Shown here: positions 54,653 to 62,417 of the stretch, piece after piece
Position numbering within the stretch: the first letter of the stretch is position 1
How the letters are laid out: every line of letters begins with the position of its first letter
From: Alphaproteobacteria bacterium
GTDB lineage: Bacteria; Pseudomonadota; Alphaproteobacteria; Micropepsales; Micropepsaceae
Length of the DNA: 64,000 nt
Reading direction: 5' to 3'
Assembly: GCA_017308475.1 (NCBI GenBank)
Contig: JAFKEU010000004.1
Span: 875,949-939,948 of the forward strand
Notes under the pieces: model-generated
Seen by the model: only the letters and a program-made list of their open reading frames with translations
Told to the model about the DNA's origin: nothing
The model's database searches: none
Made by a program: the position numbers and the translations under genes

Positions 54653-55201
54653 ATGGCCATTCTGAAAATCGCCCGCATGGGCCACCCGGTACTTGCCTTG
54701 CGGGCGCGCGAGGTTCCCGACCCGCGCGCGCCGGAAATACGCCATCTTGTCAATGACATGGTGGAAACCATGATCGACGCGAACGGCGCCGGGCTGGCAG
54801 CGCCCCAGGTGCATGTGCCGCTTCGGGTGGTGGTATTCCAGGCGCCCGGGACGCGGTCTGACCCCGGCCTGTCGGAGGTCGAGCGCTTCGACCATACCTG
54901 CCCCCTCACCGTGCTCATCAACCCACAAATCACGGTCCTGGATGAGGCCACCGAGGGCGGCTGGGAAGGTTGCCTGTCGGTCCCGGGCCTGCGCGGCTGG
55001 GTGGAGCGGCCGGCCCATATCCGCTATCGCGGCATCGGAATCGAGGGCGAGATGATCGAGCGGGAGGCACGCGGTTTCCACGCAAGGGTGGTGCAGCATG
55101 AATGCGACCACCTAGAGGGGCGGCTGTACCCCTCGCGGATGAGCGACCTGACCCGCCTGATTTTTGAATCCGAGATCCGCCATTTCCAGCAGGCCGGCTG
55201 A
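54653..55201 (+). CDS. def: Peptide deformylase
   Basis: Removes the formyl group from nascent N-termini. The 182-residue protein has the three family motifs: GAGLAAPQ at 45-52 (family GxGLAAxQ), EGCLSVPG at 106-112 with the metal Cys, and the HExxH motif at 149-153 in QHECDHLEG. I start at the ATG at 54653, where MAILKIARMGHPVL matches the family. It has no fmt gene beside it; the next gene is coq9. Confidence 0.95.
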   Translation: MAILKIARMGHPVLALRAREVPDPRAPEIRHLVNDMVETMIDANGAGLAAPQVHVPLRVVVFQAPGTRSDPGLSEVERFDHTCPLTVLINPQITVLDEATEGGWEGCLSVPGLRGWVERPAHIRYRGIGIEGEMIEREARGFHARVVQHECDHLEGRLYPSRMSDLTRLIFESEIRHFQQAG

Positions 55202-55214
55202 TGGCGCCAGAAAA

Positions 55215-55934
55215 ATGACAGCGGAGAAAAAGAACCCTGCGAGAAAAGCGCCCGCCAAGAAGAAGGCCGCGCCTCGAAAGCCGAAAGCCGAAAAGATGAC
55301 CAAACCCGATGATGAGGCCATGAAACAGGCGGTGCTGGCCGCCGCCCTCTCCCATGTCGCCTTCGACGGCTTCACCGATACGGTGCTGGAAAAGGCCAGC
55401 GCCGAGGCGGACGTGTCCAAAGCCGACCTGGCGCGGCTGTTCGAAGACGGGCCGATCAGCCTGGTGGAATATTATTCGGCGTGGGCGGACGCGGAGATGG
55501 AAAAGCGGCTTGGGGAAATGGACATGAAGTCCATGAAGATCCGCGAGCGCATCGCCAGCGCGGTGATGGCGCGGCTTTCGGTCTTGCGGCTCAACAAGGA
55601 AGCCGCGCGCCGGGCCGCCGCGCTCCTCACGCTGCCCATGCATGCCGCGCTGGGGGCGAAACTGGCCTGGCGCACGGTCGACGCGATGTGGCGGGCGGCG
55701 GGCGACACCTCCACCGATTTCAATTTCTACACCAAGCGCGGGATTCTCGCGGGCGTCTATGGCGCGACCGCGATGTGCTGGTTCAACGACGACAGCCAAG
55801 ACGAGAAGGCCACGCGCGAATTCCTGGCCGCGCGCATCGAGAATGTGATGCAGTTCGAGAAGTTCAAGGCCAAGGCCAAGGACGCGCTGTCGGCCTTCCC
55901 GATGTTCGCGGACTGGGCGAAGAAGGCGAAATAG
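55215..55934 (+). CDS. COQ9 family ubiquinone biosynthesis protein
   Basis: The 239-residue protein has a Lys/Ala-rich N-terminal extension (1-30), a TetR-like helical domain (AVLAAALSHVAFDGFTDTVL, EKASAEADVSKADLARLFED) and the COQ9 C-terminal part (WRTVDAMWRAAGDTSTDFNF, YTKRGILAGVYGATAMCWFN, DDS). The YTKR.IL..VY.AT...W signature is specific. COQ9 binds lipids and supports COQ7-type hydroxylation. It is 13 nt after def and adjacent to rpsU, a common alphaproteobacterial setting. Confidence 0.9.
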   Translation: MTAEKKNPARKAPAKKKAAPRKPKAEKMTKPDDEAMKQAVLAAALSHVAFDGFTDTVLEKASAEADVSKADLARLFEDGPISLVEYYSAWADAEMEKRLGEMDMKSMKIRERIASAVMARLSVLRLNKEAARRAAALLTLPMHAALGAKLAWRTVDAMWRAAGDTSTDFNFYTKRGILAGVYGATAMCWFNDDSQDEKATREFLAARIENVMQFEKFKAKAKDALSAFPMFADWAKKAK

Positions 55935-55957
55935 ACGGCTGCGACAGGCACCGGCTT

Positions 55958-56045
55958 CCTTCCCCCTTCGTGCGAAGCACAAGAAGGGGGAAGGTGTCGC
56001 AGCGAAGTGTCGGTGGAAACGACCTGAACTGCGACAGATGGGGGT
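55958..56045. repeat. Dispersed double-hairpin repeat, copy 2
   Basis: CCTTCCCCCTTC hairpin, then GTGTCGCAGCGAAGTGTC, a spacer, CTGCGAC and ATGGGGGT. The end lies 3 nt from the asd stop and the start 24 nt from the coq9 stop, so it separates convergent genes and could terminate both. It matches copy 1 in reverse orientation. Confidence 0.65.
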
Positions 56046-56048
56046 CTA

Positions 56049-57053
56049 TTAAAGCAACTCCGCGATCTGCACCGCGTTGAGCGCCGCGCCCTTGAGGAGC
56101 TGGTCGGCGGCCACAAATATCGAGATCGACCTGCCCGTGGCGTCGGACAGGTCCTTCCTGATGCGGCCGGCCAGCACATCGCCCTGGCCCGAAGCGTCGA
56201 TAGGCATCGGGAAATAATTGTTCGCCCAGTCGTCGACCAGCTTCACGCCCGGCGCCTTTTCCAGCAGGGCGCGAACTTCGGAAGGCTCGATCGGGCGCTC
56301 GCACTCGAACGTCATCGACACCGAATGGGCGCGCAGCACCGGCACGCGGATGCAGGTGGCCGAGACCGCCATCGTTTCGTCCTCGAAGATCTTTTTCGCT
56401 TCGCGGATCACCTTGGTCTCTTCGTCATTGTAGCCGGTCGCCATGTCGATGGCGGTGTTATGGCTGAAGAGATTGAAGGCATACGGATACTTCACCACTT
56501 TGGGCGCATAGGTCTTGCCGTCGAGATATGCGCGGGTGGAAAGCTCCAGCTCTTCCATCAGCGCCGCTCCGCCGCCCGACGCCGCCTGGTAGGTGGAGAC
56601 GATCAGGCGCCTGACCGGATTGACCTGGTGCACCGGCCACAGCGGCACCAGCGTGGTGATGGCCGCGCAGTTGGGATTGGCGATGATGCCGTTGTGATCC
56701 TTGATCCGGCGCGCGTTGATCTCCGGCACCACCAGCGGGATCGCCGGATCGGTGCGGAAGGCGGACGAATTGTCCACCACCACCGCACCCGCCTTCACCG
56801 CGATGGGCGCATATTGCTTGGAGATGCCGCTGCCGGCGCTGAACAGCGCGATATCGACGCCGTCGAAGCTGTTGCCGTTCAACTCCTCGATGGTGAGCTC
56901 TTCGCCGCGGAATTTCTGCTTTTGCCCGGCCGAACGCGCCGAGGCCAGCAGCTTCAGCGACTTGAGCGGAATCCCGCGGCTTTCGATGCAGCCGACGAAT
57001 TCGCGGCCGACTGCGCCGGTTGCACCAACAATCGCGACATTCTTGTTCTTCAC
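56049..57053 (-). CDS. asd: Aspartate-semialdehyde dehydrogenase
   Basis: Reduces aspartyl phosphate to the semialdehyde, the branch point for lysine/diaminopimelate, threonine, methionine and isoleucine. The 334-residue protein has the Rossmann motif VAIVGATGAVGREFVGCIES, the catalytic Cys in NPNCAAITTLVPLWPVH, and the late RVPVLRAHSVSMTFECERP with the catalytic His. It starts at GTG (57053). A 150-nt leader upstream has all features of a transcription attenuator (see the entries at 57069-57239). Confidence 0.95.
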   Translation of the reverse strand: MKNKNVAIVGATGAVGREFVGCIESRGIPLKSLKLLASARSAGQKQKFRGEELTIEELNGNSFDGVDIALFSAGSGISKQYAPIAVKAGAVVVDNSSAFRTDPAIPLVVPEINARRIKDHNGIIANPNCAAITTLVPLWPVHQVNPVRRLIVSTYQAASGGGAALMEELELSTRAYLDGKTYAPKVVKYPYAFNLFSHNTAIDMATGYNDEETKVIREAKKIFEDETMAVSATCIRVPVLRAHSVSMTFECERPIEPSEVRALLEKAPGVKLVDDWANNYFPMPIDASGQGDVLAGRIRKDLSDATGRSISIFVAADQLLKGAALNAVQIAELL

Positions 57054-57068
57054 AGTCTTCTCCGTCTC

Positions 57069-57103
57069 AAAAACAAAAAAGCCCCGTCCGGGTGGGCGGG
57101 GCT
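57069..57103 (-). terminator. Terminator inside the asd leader (attenuator)
   Basis: On the minus strand AGCCCCG and CGGGGCT pair over 7 bp (extendable) around a 10-nt loop (57080-57103), followed by TTTTTTGTTTTT (57069-57080). It lies only 16 nt before the asd GTG, so when formed it must stop transcription before the gene. Confidence 0.85.
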
Positions 57104-57163
57104 GGGGTATCCGGCGTTTCGCTTTGGTTTAAGCGCGCGCAATCCCAGCCCCAGAGGGCTTGG
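57098..57163 (-). promoter_or_regulatory. Antiterminator region of the asd attenuator
   Basis: Three segments on the minus strand compete. Segment 1 is CCAAGCCC (57156-57163), segment 2 GGGGCTGGG (57144-57152), segment 3 CCCAGCCCC (57098-57106). 1 pairs with 2 as a hairpin with one bulged base. 2 pairs with 3 perfectly over nine bases. 3 overlaps the 5' arm of the terminator. 1 and 2 lie inside the leader ORF, right after its threonine/lysine codons. Confidence 0.65.
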
Positions 57164-57200
57164 TCTTGGTGGTGGTGGCACGCTTGGTGGCTTGGGTCAT
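57129..57200 (-). CDS. Putative asd leader peptide (Thr/Lys-rich)
   Basis: A 23-codon ORF reading MTQATKRATTTKTKPSGAGI then ARA. Six of the first 13 residues are threonine, all ACC, including three in a row (codons 9-11); three lysines lie at 6, 12 and 14. The ATG is only ~4 nt after the predicted start of transcription, so it would be nearly leaderless, as for trpL in Sinorhizobium. Position between promoter and terminator before asd indicates an attenuation leader. A ribosome paused at codons 9-11 would cover segment 1 but not segment 2, favouring the antiterminator. Sensing of threonine is best supported; lysine may contribute. Translation is inferred. Confidence 0.6.
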   Translation of the reverse strand: MTQATKRATTTKTKPSGAGIARA

Positions 57201-57210
57201 GGCGGCGCGG

Positions 57211-57239
57211 AAATTATGGGCGGGGCCGGGCGGCGTCAA
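57211..57239 (-). promoter_or_regulatory. Sigma-70 promoter of the asd leader
   Basis: TTGACG (57234-57239) and TAATTT (57211-57216) with a 17-base spacer on the minus strand; close to consensus. It lies in the purK-asd gap, so asd has its own transcript apart from purK. Predicted start of transcription is near 57204. Confidence 0.7.
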
Positions 57240-57249
57240 TGGGGCCGCG

Positions 57250-58353
57250 TCACTTTGAGCCGCGCGGCAAAAGCCGGGTGACGTGCCCCATCTTGCGGCC
57301 GGGCCGCGCCGCTTTCTTGCCGTAAAGATGCAGCGCGCCGCTTCTGGCCAGGCTTTCCCAGGCATCCGCCTCGGCCCCGATGATGTTCTCCATCACCGCA
57401 TCGGCATGGCGGACGGGGGAGCCCAGCGGCCAGCCGGCCACGGCCCGGATATGCTGCTCGAACTGGGAGCATTGGCAGGCCTCGATGGTCCAGTGGCCGG
57501 AATTGTGCACCCGGGGGGCGATCTCGTTCACGGTCAGGCCGCCGTCATGGCCGACAAACAGTTCCACCGCCAGCACGCCGACATAATCCAGCGCAGCGGC
57601 GATCTTGTGGGCGATGGCCTTGGCCTGGTGCCCCTGCGCTTCGGTCAGGCGCCCCGGCACGGTGGAGCGGCGCAGGATGTGATGTTCGTGCAGATTTTCC
57701 GGCGGGTCATAGGCGGCGAAGGCGCCGTCGCGGGCGCGCGCCGCCACCACCGAAGCTTCGAAGGCGAAATCGACAAAGCCTTCCAGGATGCAGGGCATGC
57801 TGCCCTGCATGGGCGCGCCCTTGAAGTTGCCAAACGCGGCCACGCATTCCTCGGCGCTGGTGACCTTGGCCTGACCCTTGCCGTCATAGCCGAAGCGGCG
57901 GGTTTTCAGGATTGCGGGACCGCCCAGATCATCGAAGGCCGCACGCGCCTGCTCAGCCGATGACACCTCGCGGAAGGGCGCCGTCTTCAGGCCCAGCTTT
58001 TCGACAAAGCTCTTCTCTGTCAGCCGGTCCTGGGTGATGGCCAGCGCCTCGGCGCCGGGCGCAACCCAGACATGCTGGGCCAGCCGGGCGATGGCATGGG
58101 CGGGCAGGTTCTCGGATTCAAACGTGACGGCGTCGCAGCGATCGGCAAAGGCTTCCAGCGCGGCGAGGTCTTCATACGGCGCCACCACATGATGCGGCGT
58201 CACCTGAAAGGCCGGCGCATCGGGCGCGTCGTTGAAGATGCAGGTCTGAAGGCCAAGCCGCGCGGCGGCCATCGCCAGCATCCGGCCCAGCTGGCCGCCA
58301 CCGACGATTCCAATAGTGCCCCCCGGGGGCACGGGCTTTTCCAGGTTTGTCAT
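57250..58353 (-). CDS. purK: N5-carboxyaminoimidazole ribonucleotide synthase
   Basis: PurK carboxylates AIR using ATP and bicarbonate in purine synthesis. The 367-residue ATP-grasp enzyme has the N-terminal GGGQLGRMLAMAAARLGLQ, the phosphate-contact KTRRFGYDGKGQAKV, the catalytic VEFLFV-like ELFVGHDGGLTVNEIAPRVH, and NSGHWTIEACQCSQFEQHIR. The start is 8 nt after the purE stop, so purE-purK form one transcript. Confidence 0.96.
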   Translation of the reverse strand: MTNLEKPVPPGGTIGIVGGGQLGRMLAMAAARLGLQTCIFNDAPDAPAFQVTPHHVVAPYEDLAALEAFADRCDAVTFESENLPAHAIARLAQHVWVAPGAEALAITQDRLTEKSFVEKLGLKTAPFREVSSAEQARAAFDDLGGPAILKTRRFGYDGKGQAKVTSAEECVAAFGNFKGAPMQGSMPCILEGFVDFAFEASVVAARARDGAFAAYDPPENLHEHHILRRSTVPGRLTEAQGHQAKAIAHKIAAALDYVGVLAVELFVGHDGGLTVNEIAPRVHNSGHWTIEACQCSQFEQHIRAVAGWPLGSPVRHADAVMENIIGAEADAWESLARSGALHLYGKKAARPGRKMGHVTRLLPRGSK

Positions 58354-58360
58354 TGGCGGC

Positions 58361-58879
58361 TCATTTGGGCGTTTTGGCCACCGCGCGGGTCTGGCGCGCG
58401 CGCCAGCGGTCCAGGCGCGCCTTCACCCCCGGATCGGACAGGCCCAGGATCGCGGCGGCATGCAAGGCGGCGTTCTTGGCCCCCGCCTCCCCGATGGCAA
58501 AGGTCGCCACCGGCACCCCGCCCGGCATCTGGGCGATGGAAAGCAGGCTGTCGAGCCCCTTCAGCGTGCGGCTCTCAACCGGCACGCCCAGCACCGGCAG
58601 GGTGGTCATGGACGCCACCATGCCCGGCAGATGCGCCGCCCCGCCGGCGCCGGCGATGATCACCCGGATGCCGCGATCCTCGGCCAGTTTGGCATAGCCG
58701 ACCATGCGGTCGGGCGTGCGGTGGGCGGAAACGATGCGGGTTTCGTGCGAAACCTTCAGCGAATCCAGCATGGCCGCGGCCGCCTTCATGGTCTCCCAGT
58801 CCGACTGGCTGCCCATGATGATGCCCACGCGGGCCTTGCCCGGGGCTGCGCGTCGGGAGGATTTGCTTCGGCTTGGCAT
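58361..58879 (-). CDS. purE: N5-carboxyaminoimidazole ribonucleotide mutase
   Basis: PurE moves the carboxyl group from N5 to C4 of the imidazole ring. The 172-residue class I enzyme has the active-site [20 protein letters not shown] and [10 protein letters not shown] with the catalytic His, and the [20 protein letters not shown] loop. A short basic N-terminal extension ([15 protein letters not shown]) precedes the fold. It is the first gene of purE-purK. Confidence 0.96.
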   Translation of the reverse strand: MPSRSKSSRRAAPGKARVGIIMGSQSDWETMKAAAAMLDSLKVSHETRIVSAHRTPDRMVGYAKLAEDRGIRVIIAGAGGAAHLPGMVASMTTLPVLGVPVESRTLKGLDSLLSIAQMPGGVPVATFAIGEAGAKNAALHAAAILGLSDPGVKARLDRWRARQTRAVAKTPK

Positions 58880-59045
58880 GAAGGGCCCTGTTTGGCGAAG
58901 CGGCGCAGTATAGGCAGTGGGAGGGCCAAGAAAAGCGCTGTTTAGGAGGCGTTAACCATTGGCCGTTAACCCTTCATTCGGGATCATAAACGCCTTTTTA
59001 AAGGCCCCTGATTAGGGTCGGGCACAGAAGGCAGGGGCAATAGCG

Positions 59046-59780
59046 ATGAAAATCGAAGGCAATCGCTCCACCGGCGCGGTCCGCTCGGTCGCCGCGGCCG
59101 CCTATGCCCGCCGTACCGGGACGGCGGAAGCCGCCGGCGCGACAGAGCCGGCCGAAGCCGTCACCAGCGTGATGGGCATTCCCGAATCCGAATTCACCCC
59201 GCGCGTGCGCGACGCGGTGATGGGCCTGATGCAGGAAGTCGAATCCCTGCGCCGCGAATTGCAGGAAACCCGCAGCCGGCTGGACGAGGTGGAAAAGGCC
59301 GCCGACCGGGACGGGATGCTGCCGCTTTTGAACCGCCGCGCCTTTGTGCGCGAACTGGCGCGCTATATCGCCCTTACCGGACGCTACAACACGCCGGCCT
59401 CGCTGATCTATTTCGACCTGAACGACCTGAAACGCACCAACGACACCCATGGCCATGCCGCAGGCGATGCGGTGCTGGCCCATTTCGCCGATGTTCTGGT
59501 GGCCCATGTGCGCGAGAGCGACAGCGTGGGCCGGCTGGGCGGCGACGAATTCGGCGTGCTGCTCTCCCACGCCAACCTGGAACAGGCATCGAAAAAAGCC
59601 GACGCGCTGGCCGAGGCGCTGCAGGGCTCGCCCACCCGGTGGCTGGGCAAGACCATTCCCGTCAGCTTCGCCTATGGCGCCTTCCAGCTGAACCCGGGCG
59701 ACAATCCCGACCTGGCGATGGCCCGCGCCGACGAGGCGATGTACCGCCAGAAGCGCCAGGCCAAGACGGCGGCCGGGTAG
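59046..59780 (+). CDS. GGDEF-domain protein, probable diguanylate cyclase
   Basis: A 244-residue soluble protein with a variable Ala-rich N-terminus, a short coiled coil (MQEVESLRRELQETRSRLDE, about 63-82), and a GGDEF domain (about 90-240). The signature is VGRLGGDEFGVLLSHANL, intact GGDEF, and the substrate loop DLNDLKRTNDTHGHAAGDAV is canonical. No I-site RxxD is clear before the signature. It probably makes c-di-GMP, which the double PilZ protein at 38 kb could read. Standalone gene with flanking intergenic space. Confidence 0.9.
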   Translation: MKIEGNRSTGAVRSVAAAAYARRTGTAEAAGATEPAEAVTSVMGIPESEFTPRVRDAVMGLMQEVESLRRELQETRSRLDEVEKAADRDGMLPLLNRRAFVRELARYIALTGRYNTPASLIYFDLNDLKRTNDTHGHAAGDAVLAHFADVLVAHVRESDSVGRLGGDEFGVLLSHANLEQASKKADALAEALQGSPTRWLGKTIPVSFAYGAFQLNPGDNPDLAMARADEAMYRQKRQAKTAAG

Positions 59781-59833
59781 GCGCCTTCTCTTGTGGATGG
59801 CGTTTTTCCTCATTCGCCATTCAGGAATTACAC

Positions 59834-60050
59834 AACGCCGCGCCGCTTCCCGTGCCGCCTTGCGCTTCAGCGCCATGTGCGCATCGACCCAGGCGATGAC
59901 GGCATCACATCTGGCGATAATGGCGCGGATCTCGGCCGCGCGCGCCCGGGTCGCGACGCTGTAAAGGCCGTGGACGCGGGCGTTGCGGTTGCCGGGCTGG
60001 CCGCCGCGTTTCTTCTTAACCGCAATCCACGCCTTGGTTTTCGTACCCAT
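59834..60050 (-). CDS. Small basic GNRNAxxHG-type protein, possibly decaying
   Basis: From the ATG at 60050 the frame reads MGTKTKAWIAVKKKRGGQPG, NRNARVHGLYSVATRARAAE, IRAIIARCDAVIAWVDAHMA. The GGxPGNRNAxxHG(L/R)Y motif marks a group of short basic proteins common in alphaproteobacteria and phage-linked regions, without known function. After about 72 residues no stop appears; the frame continues into the antisense of the GGDEF gene (to 58998), so the natural end has been lost. The end given is where homology seems to stop. Confidence 0.4.
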
Positions 60051-60212
60051 TCGATCCCGATGAATTGGCCCCCCCCTTTGGAGTGCACCTTGCGTCACGC
60101 ACGGATCATACGCGCGCGAAAAGACGCGCGGATAAGCGCAGCGCGGATTTCATGGCCAAGGCGCGGGCGCGGCTGGCGAAATTAAATTGGCGGGGAGGTG
60201 GATAACCCAAGT

Positions 60213-60360
60213 TGGATTCCCGCTTTGCGCGGGAATGACAAAAAGGCCGGACTGACGTCCGGCCCTTGTTTTCTGATTTCCACCTAGTCATGGCCCGGCT
60301 CGTCCGGGCCAACCATAACCCTTTCACCGTATGGATGGCCCGCATGAAGCGGGCCATGAC
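60213..60360. repeat. Cluster of three palindromes before icd
   Basis: In order: ATTCCCGC-TTTGC-GCGGGAAT (60213-60234), GGCCGGAC-TGAC-GTCCGGCC (60245-60264), and the ATGGCCC/GGGCCAT type, ATGGCCCG ... CGGGCC and ATGGCCCGC-ATGAA-GCGGGCCAT (60290-60358). The last lies 9 nt after the icd stop. The middle one is flanked by A/T tracts and can act as terminator on the minus strand. Similar ATGGCCCGC/GCGGGCCAT units occur near 46.3 kb. Confidence 0.6.
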
Positions 60361-60368
60361 GGTAGTGA

Positions 60369-61580
60369 TTACTGCATCGCCTTCCTGAGGTTCTCGTCGA
60401 CCGCATCCAGGAAGCCCTCGGTGGTCAGCCACTTCTGGTCGGGACCGACCAGCAGCGCCAGATCCTTGGTCATGAAGCCCGCTTCCACAGTGGCGACCGT
60501 CACTTCCTCCAGCTTGTGGGCGAATTTGGCCAGCGCGTCATTGCCGTCCAGCTTGGCGCGATGGGAAAGGCCCCGCGTCCAGGCATAGATCGAGGCGATG
60601 GAGTTGGTCGAGGTGCTCTTGCCCTTCTGGTGCTCGCGGTAGTGGCGGGTGACGGTGCCGTGGGCGGCTTCCGCCTCCACCGTCTTGCCGTCGGGCGTGA
60701 ACAGCACGCTGGTCATCAGGCCCAGCGAGCCGAAGCCCTGGGCCACGGTGTCGGACTGCACGTCACCGTCGTAGTTCTTGCAGGCCCAGACATAGCCGCC
60801 GCTCCACTTCAGCGAGGAGGCCACCATGTCGTCGATCAGCCGGTGTTCATAGATGATTCCCGCCGCCTTGAACCTGTCGGCGAATTCGGCATCGAACACT
60901 TCCTGAAACAGGTCCTTGAAGCGGCCGTCATAGGCCTTGAGGATCGTGTTCTTGGTCGACAGATAGACCGGATATTTGCGCGCCAGGCCGTAATTCATGC
61001 TGGCGCGGGCGAAGTCGCGGATCGAGTCGTCCAGATTGTACATCGCCATGGCCACGCCCGAGCCCGGCGACTTGAACACTTCATGCTCGATCACCTTGCC
61101 GTCCTCACCGACGAACTTGATGGTCAGCGTGCCCTTGCCGGGGAAGAGGAAATCGGTGGCGCGATACTGGTCGCCGAAGGCATGGCGGCCGACCACGATG
61201 GGCTGGGTCCAGCCCGGCACCAGGCGCGGCACGTTCCTGCAGATGATCGGCTCGCGGAAAATCACCCCGCCCAGGATGTTGCGGATGGTGCCATTGGGCG
61301 ACTTCCACATCTTCTTGAGGTTGAACTCCTTCACCCGCGCCTCATCCGGGGTGATGGTGGCGCACTTCACGCCCACGCCGTATTTCTTGATCGCGTTCGC
61401 GGCGTCGATGGTGATCTGGTCGTCGGTGGCGTCGCGGTTCTCGATGGACAGATCGTAATAGTGCAGGTCGATGTCCAGATAGGGCAGGACCAGCTTCTTC
61501 TTGATCAGGTCCCAGATGATGCGGGTCATCTCGTCGCCGTCCAGCTCGACGACCGGGTTGGCGACCTTGATCTTGTCCAT
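60369..61580 (-). CDS. icd: NADP-dependent isocitrate dehydrogenase
   Basis: Oxidises isocitrate to 2-oxoglutarate with NADP+. The 403-residue protein has the eukaryotic-like subfamily II sequence start [20 protein letters not shown], the substrate loop [20 protein letters not shown], and the metal/substrate Asp region [20 protein letters not shown]. The NADP part is [20 protein letters not shown]. Length and motifs fit the homodimeric NADP enzyme. Single gene. Confidence 0.96.
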   Translation of the reverse strand: MDKIKVANPVVELDGDEMTRIIWDLIKKKLVLPYLDIDLHYYDLSIENRDATDDQITIDAANAIKKYGVGVKCATITPDEARVKEFNLKKMWKSPNGTIRNILGGVIFREPIICRNVPRLVPGWTQPIVVGRHAFGDQYRATDFLFPGKGTLTIKFVGEDGKVIEHEVFKSPGSGVAMAMYNLDDSIRDFARASMNYGLARKYPVYLSTKNTILKAYDGRFKDLFQEVFDAEFADRFKAAGIIYEHRLIDDMVASSLKWSGGYVWACKNYDGDVQSDTVAQGFGSLGLMTSVLFTPDGKTVEAEAAHGTVTRHYREHQKGKSTSTNSIASIYAWTRGLSHRAKLDGNDALAKFAHKLEEVTVATVEAGFMTKDLALLVGPDQKWLTTEGFLDAVDENLRKAMQ

Positions 61581-61661
61581 GGCAGAAATCCTCGGATTTG
61601 GGCGGGAAACGGGATATAGCGGGGCCCCAAATAACCCGGCACAGGGACCCCGTCAAAGGCC

Positions 61662-62417
61662 GTGATCGCTCCGCCCGCCATCGTCCTTTCCCACACCCAG
61701 ATGGGGGAAAATATCGGCTCGGCCGCCCGGGCGATGAAGAATTTCGGGCTGACCAACCTGGTCCTGGTCGCGCCCCGCTGCGGCTGGCCCAACGACCGTG
61801 CCGAGATGCTGGCGTCGGGTGCGAGCGACATCATCGCGAGGGCTTTGGTGTTCGAGACCACCGAAGCAGCGCTCGCTCCCTACAACCTTGTGCTGGCGAC
61901 CACGGCGCGGGGCCGCGATGTGGTCAAGCAAATCCATACGCCCCAGGCCGGAGCCGCACGCCTGCGCGAGACGGCCGCGGCAGGTGGCCGCACCGCCATC
62001 CTGTTTGGCAATGAGCGGGCGGGACTGACCAATGAGGAAATGAGCCTGGCGGACGGTGTCATCACCATCCCGACCGCCGATTTCTGGTCCCTGAACCTGG
62101 CCCAGGCCGTGCTGGTGACGGCCTATGAATGGCTGAAATCCGCTGATTCCACGCCCGCGGTGCAGACCCGCGCCACGGCCGCCGTGCCCGCCACCCGCCA
62201 CGAGCTGACCGGCCTGTTCGAGCATCTGGAGCGGGAGCTGGATGCCGCCGAGTTCCTGTTCCCGCCCGCCAAGCGGGAAACGATGGTGCGCAACATCAGG
62301 GCCATGATATTGCGCTCACGTCTCTCCGATCAGGAGGTGCGCACGATACGGGGCATGATCGTGGCGCTGGTCAGAAACAAATATCGGGGCAGGAAAGCCG
62401 AGGAAAACGACCGGTGA
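61662..62417 (+). CDS. trmJ: tRNA 2'-O-methyltransferase, TrmJ type
   Basis: A SPOUT-class RNA methyltransferase; TrmJ methylates nucleotide 32 of tRNA. The 251 residues start at GTG and hold motif 1 (SHTQMGENIGSAARAMKNFG), motif 2 (ILFGNERAGLTNEEMSLADG) and motif 3 (SLNLAQAVLVTAYEWLK), the trefoil-knot signature. A C-terminal helical extension (after ~165) is typical of TrmJ. It overlaps the TPR gene by four bases. Confidence 0.9.
   Translation: MIAPPAIVLSHTQMGENIGSAARAMKNFGLTNLVLVAPRCGWPNDRAEMLASGASDIIARALVFETTEAALAPYNLVLATTARGRDVVKQIHTPQAGAARLRETAAAGGRTAILFGNERAGLTNEEMSLADGVITIPTADFWSLNLAQAVLVTAYEWLKSADSTPAVQTRATAAVPATRHELTGLFEHLERELDAAEFLFPPAKRETMVRNIRAMILRSRLSDQEVRTIRGMIVALVRNKYRGRKAEENDR

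Noticed and set aside
57069..57239. Lysine riboswitch upstream of asd
   Set aside because: The leader is too short (about 150 nt) and lacks the multi-helix lysine aptamer; the coding leader with competing stems explains it better.
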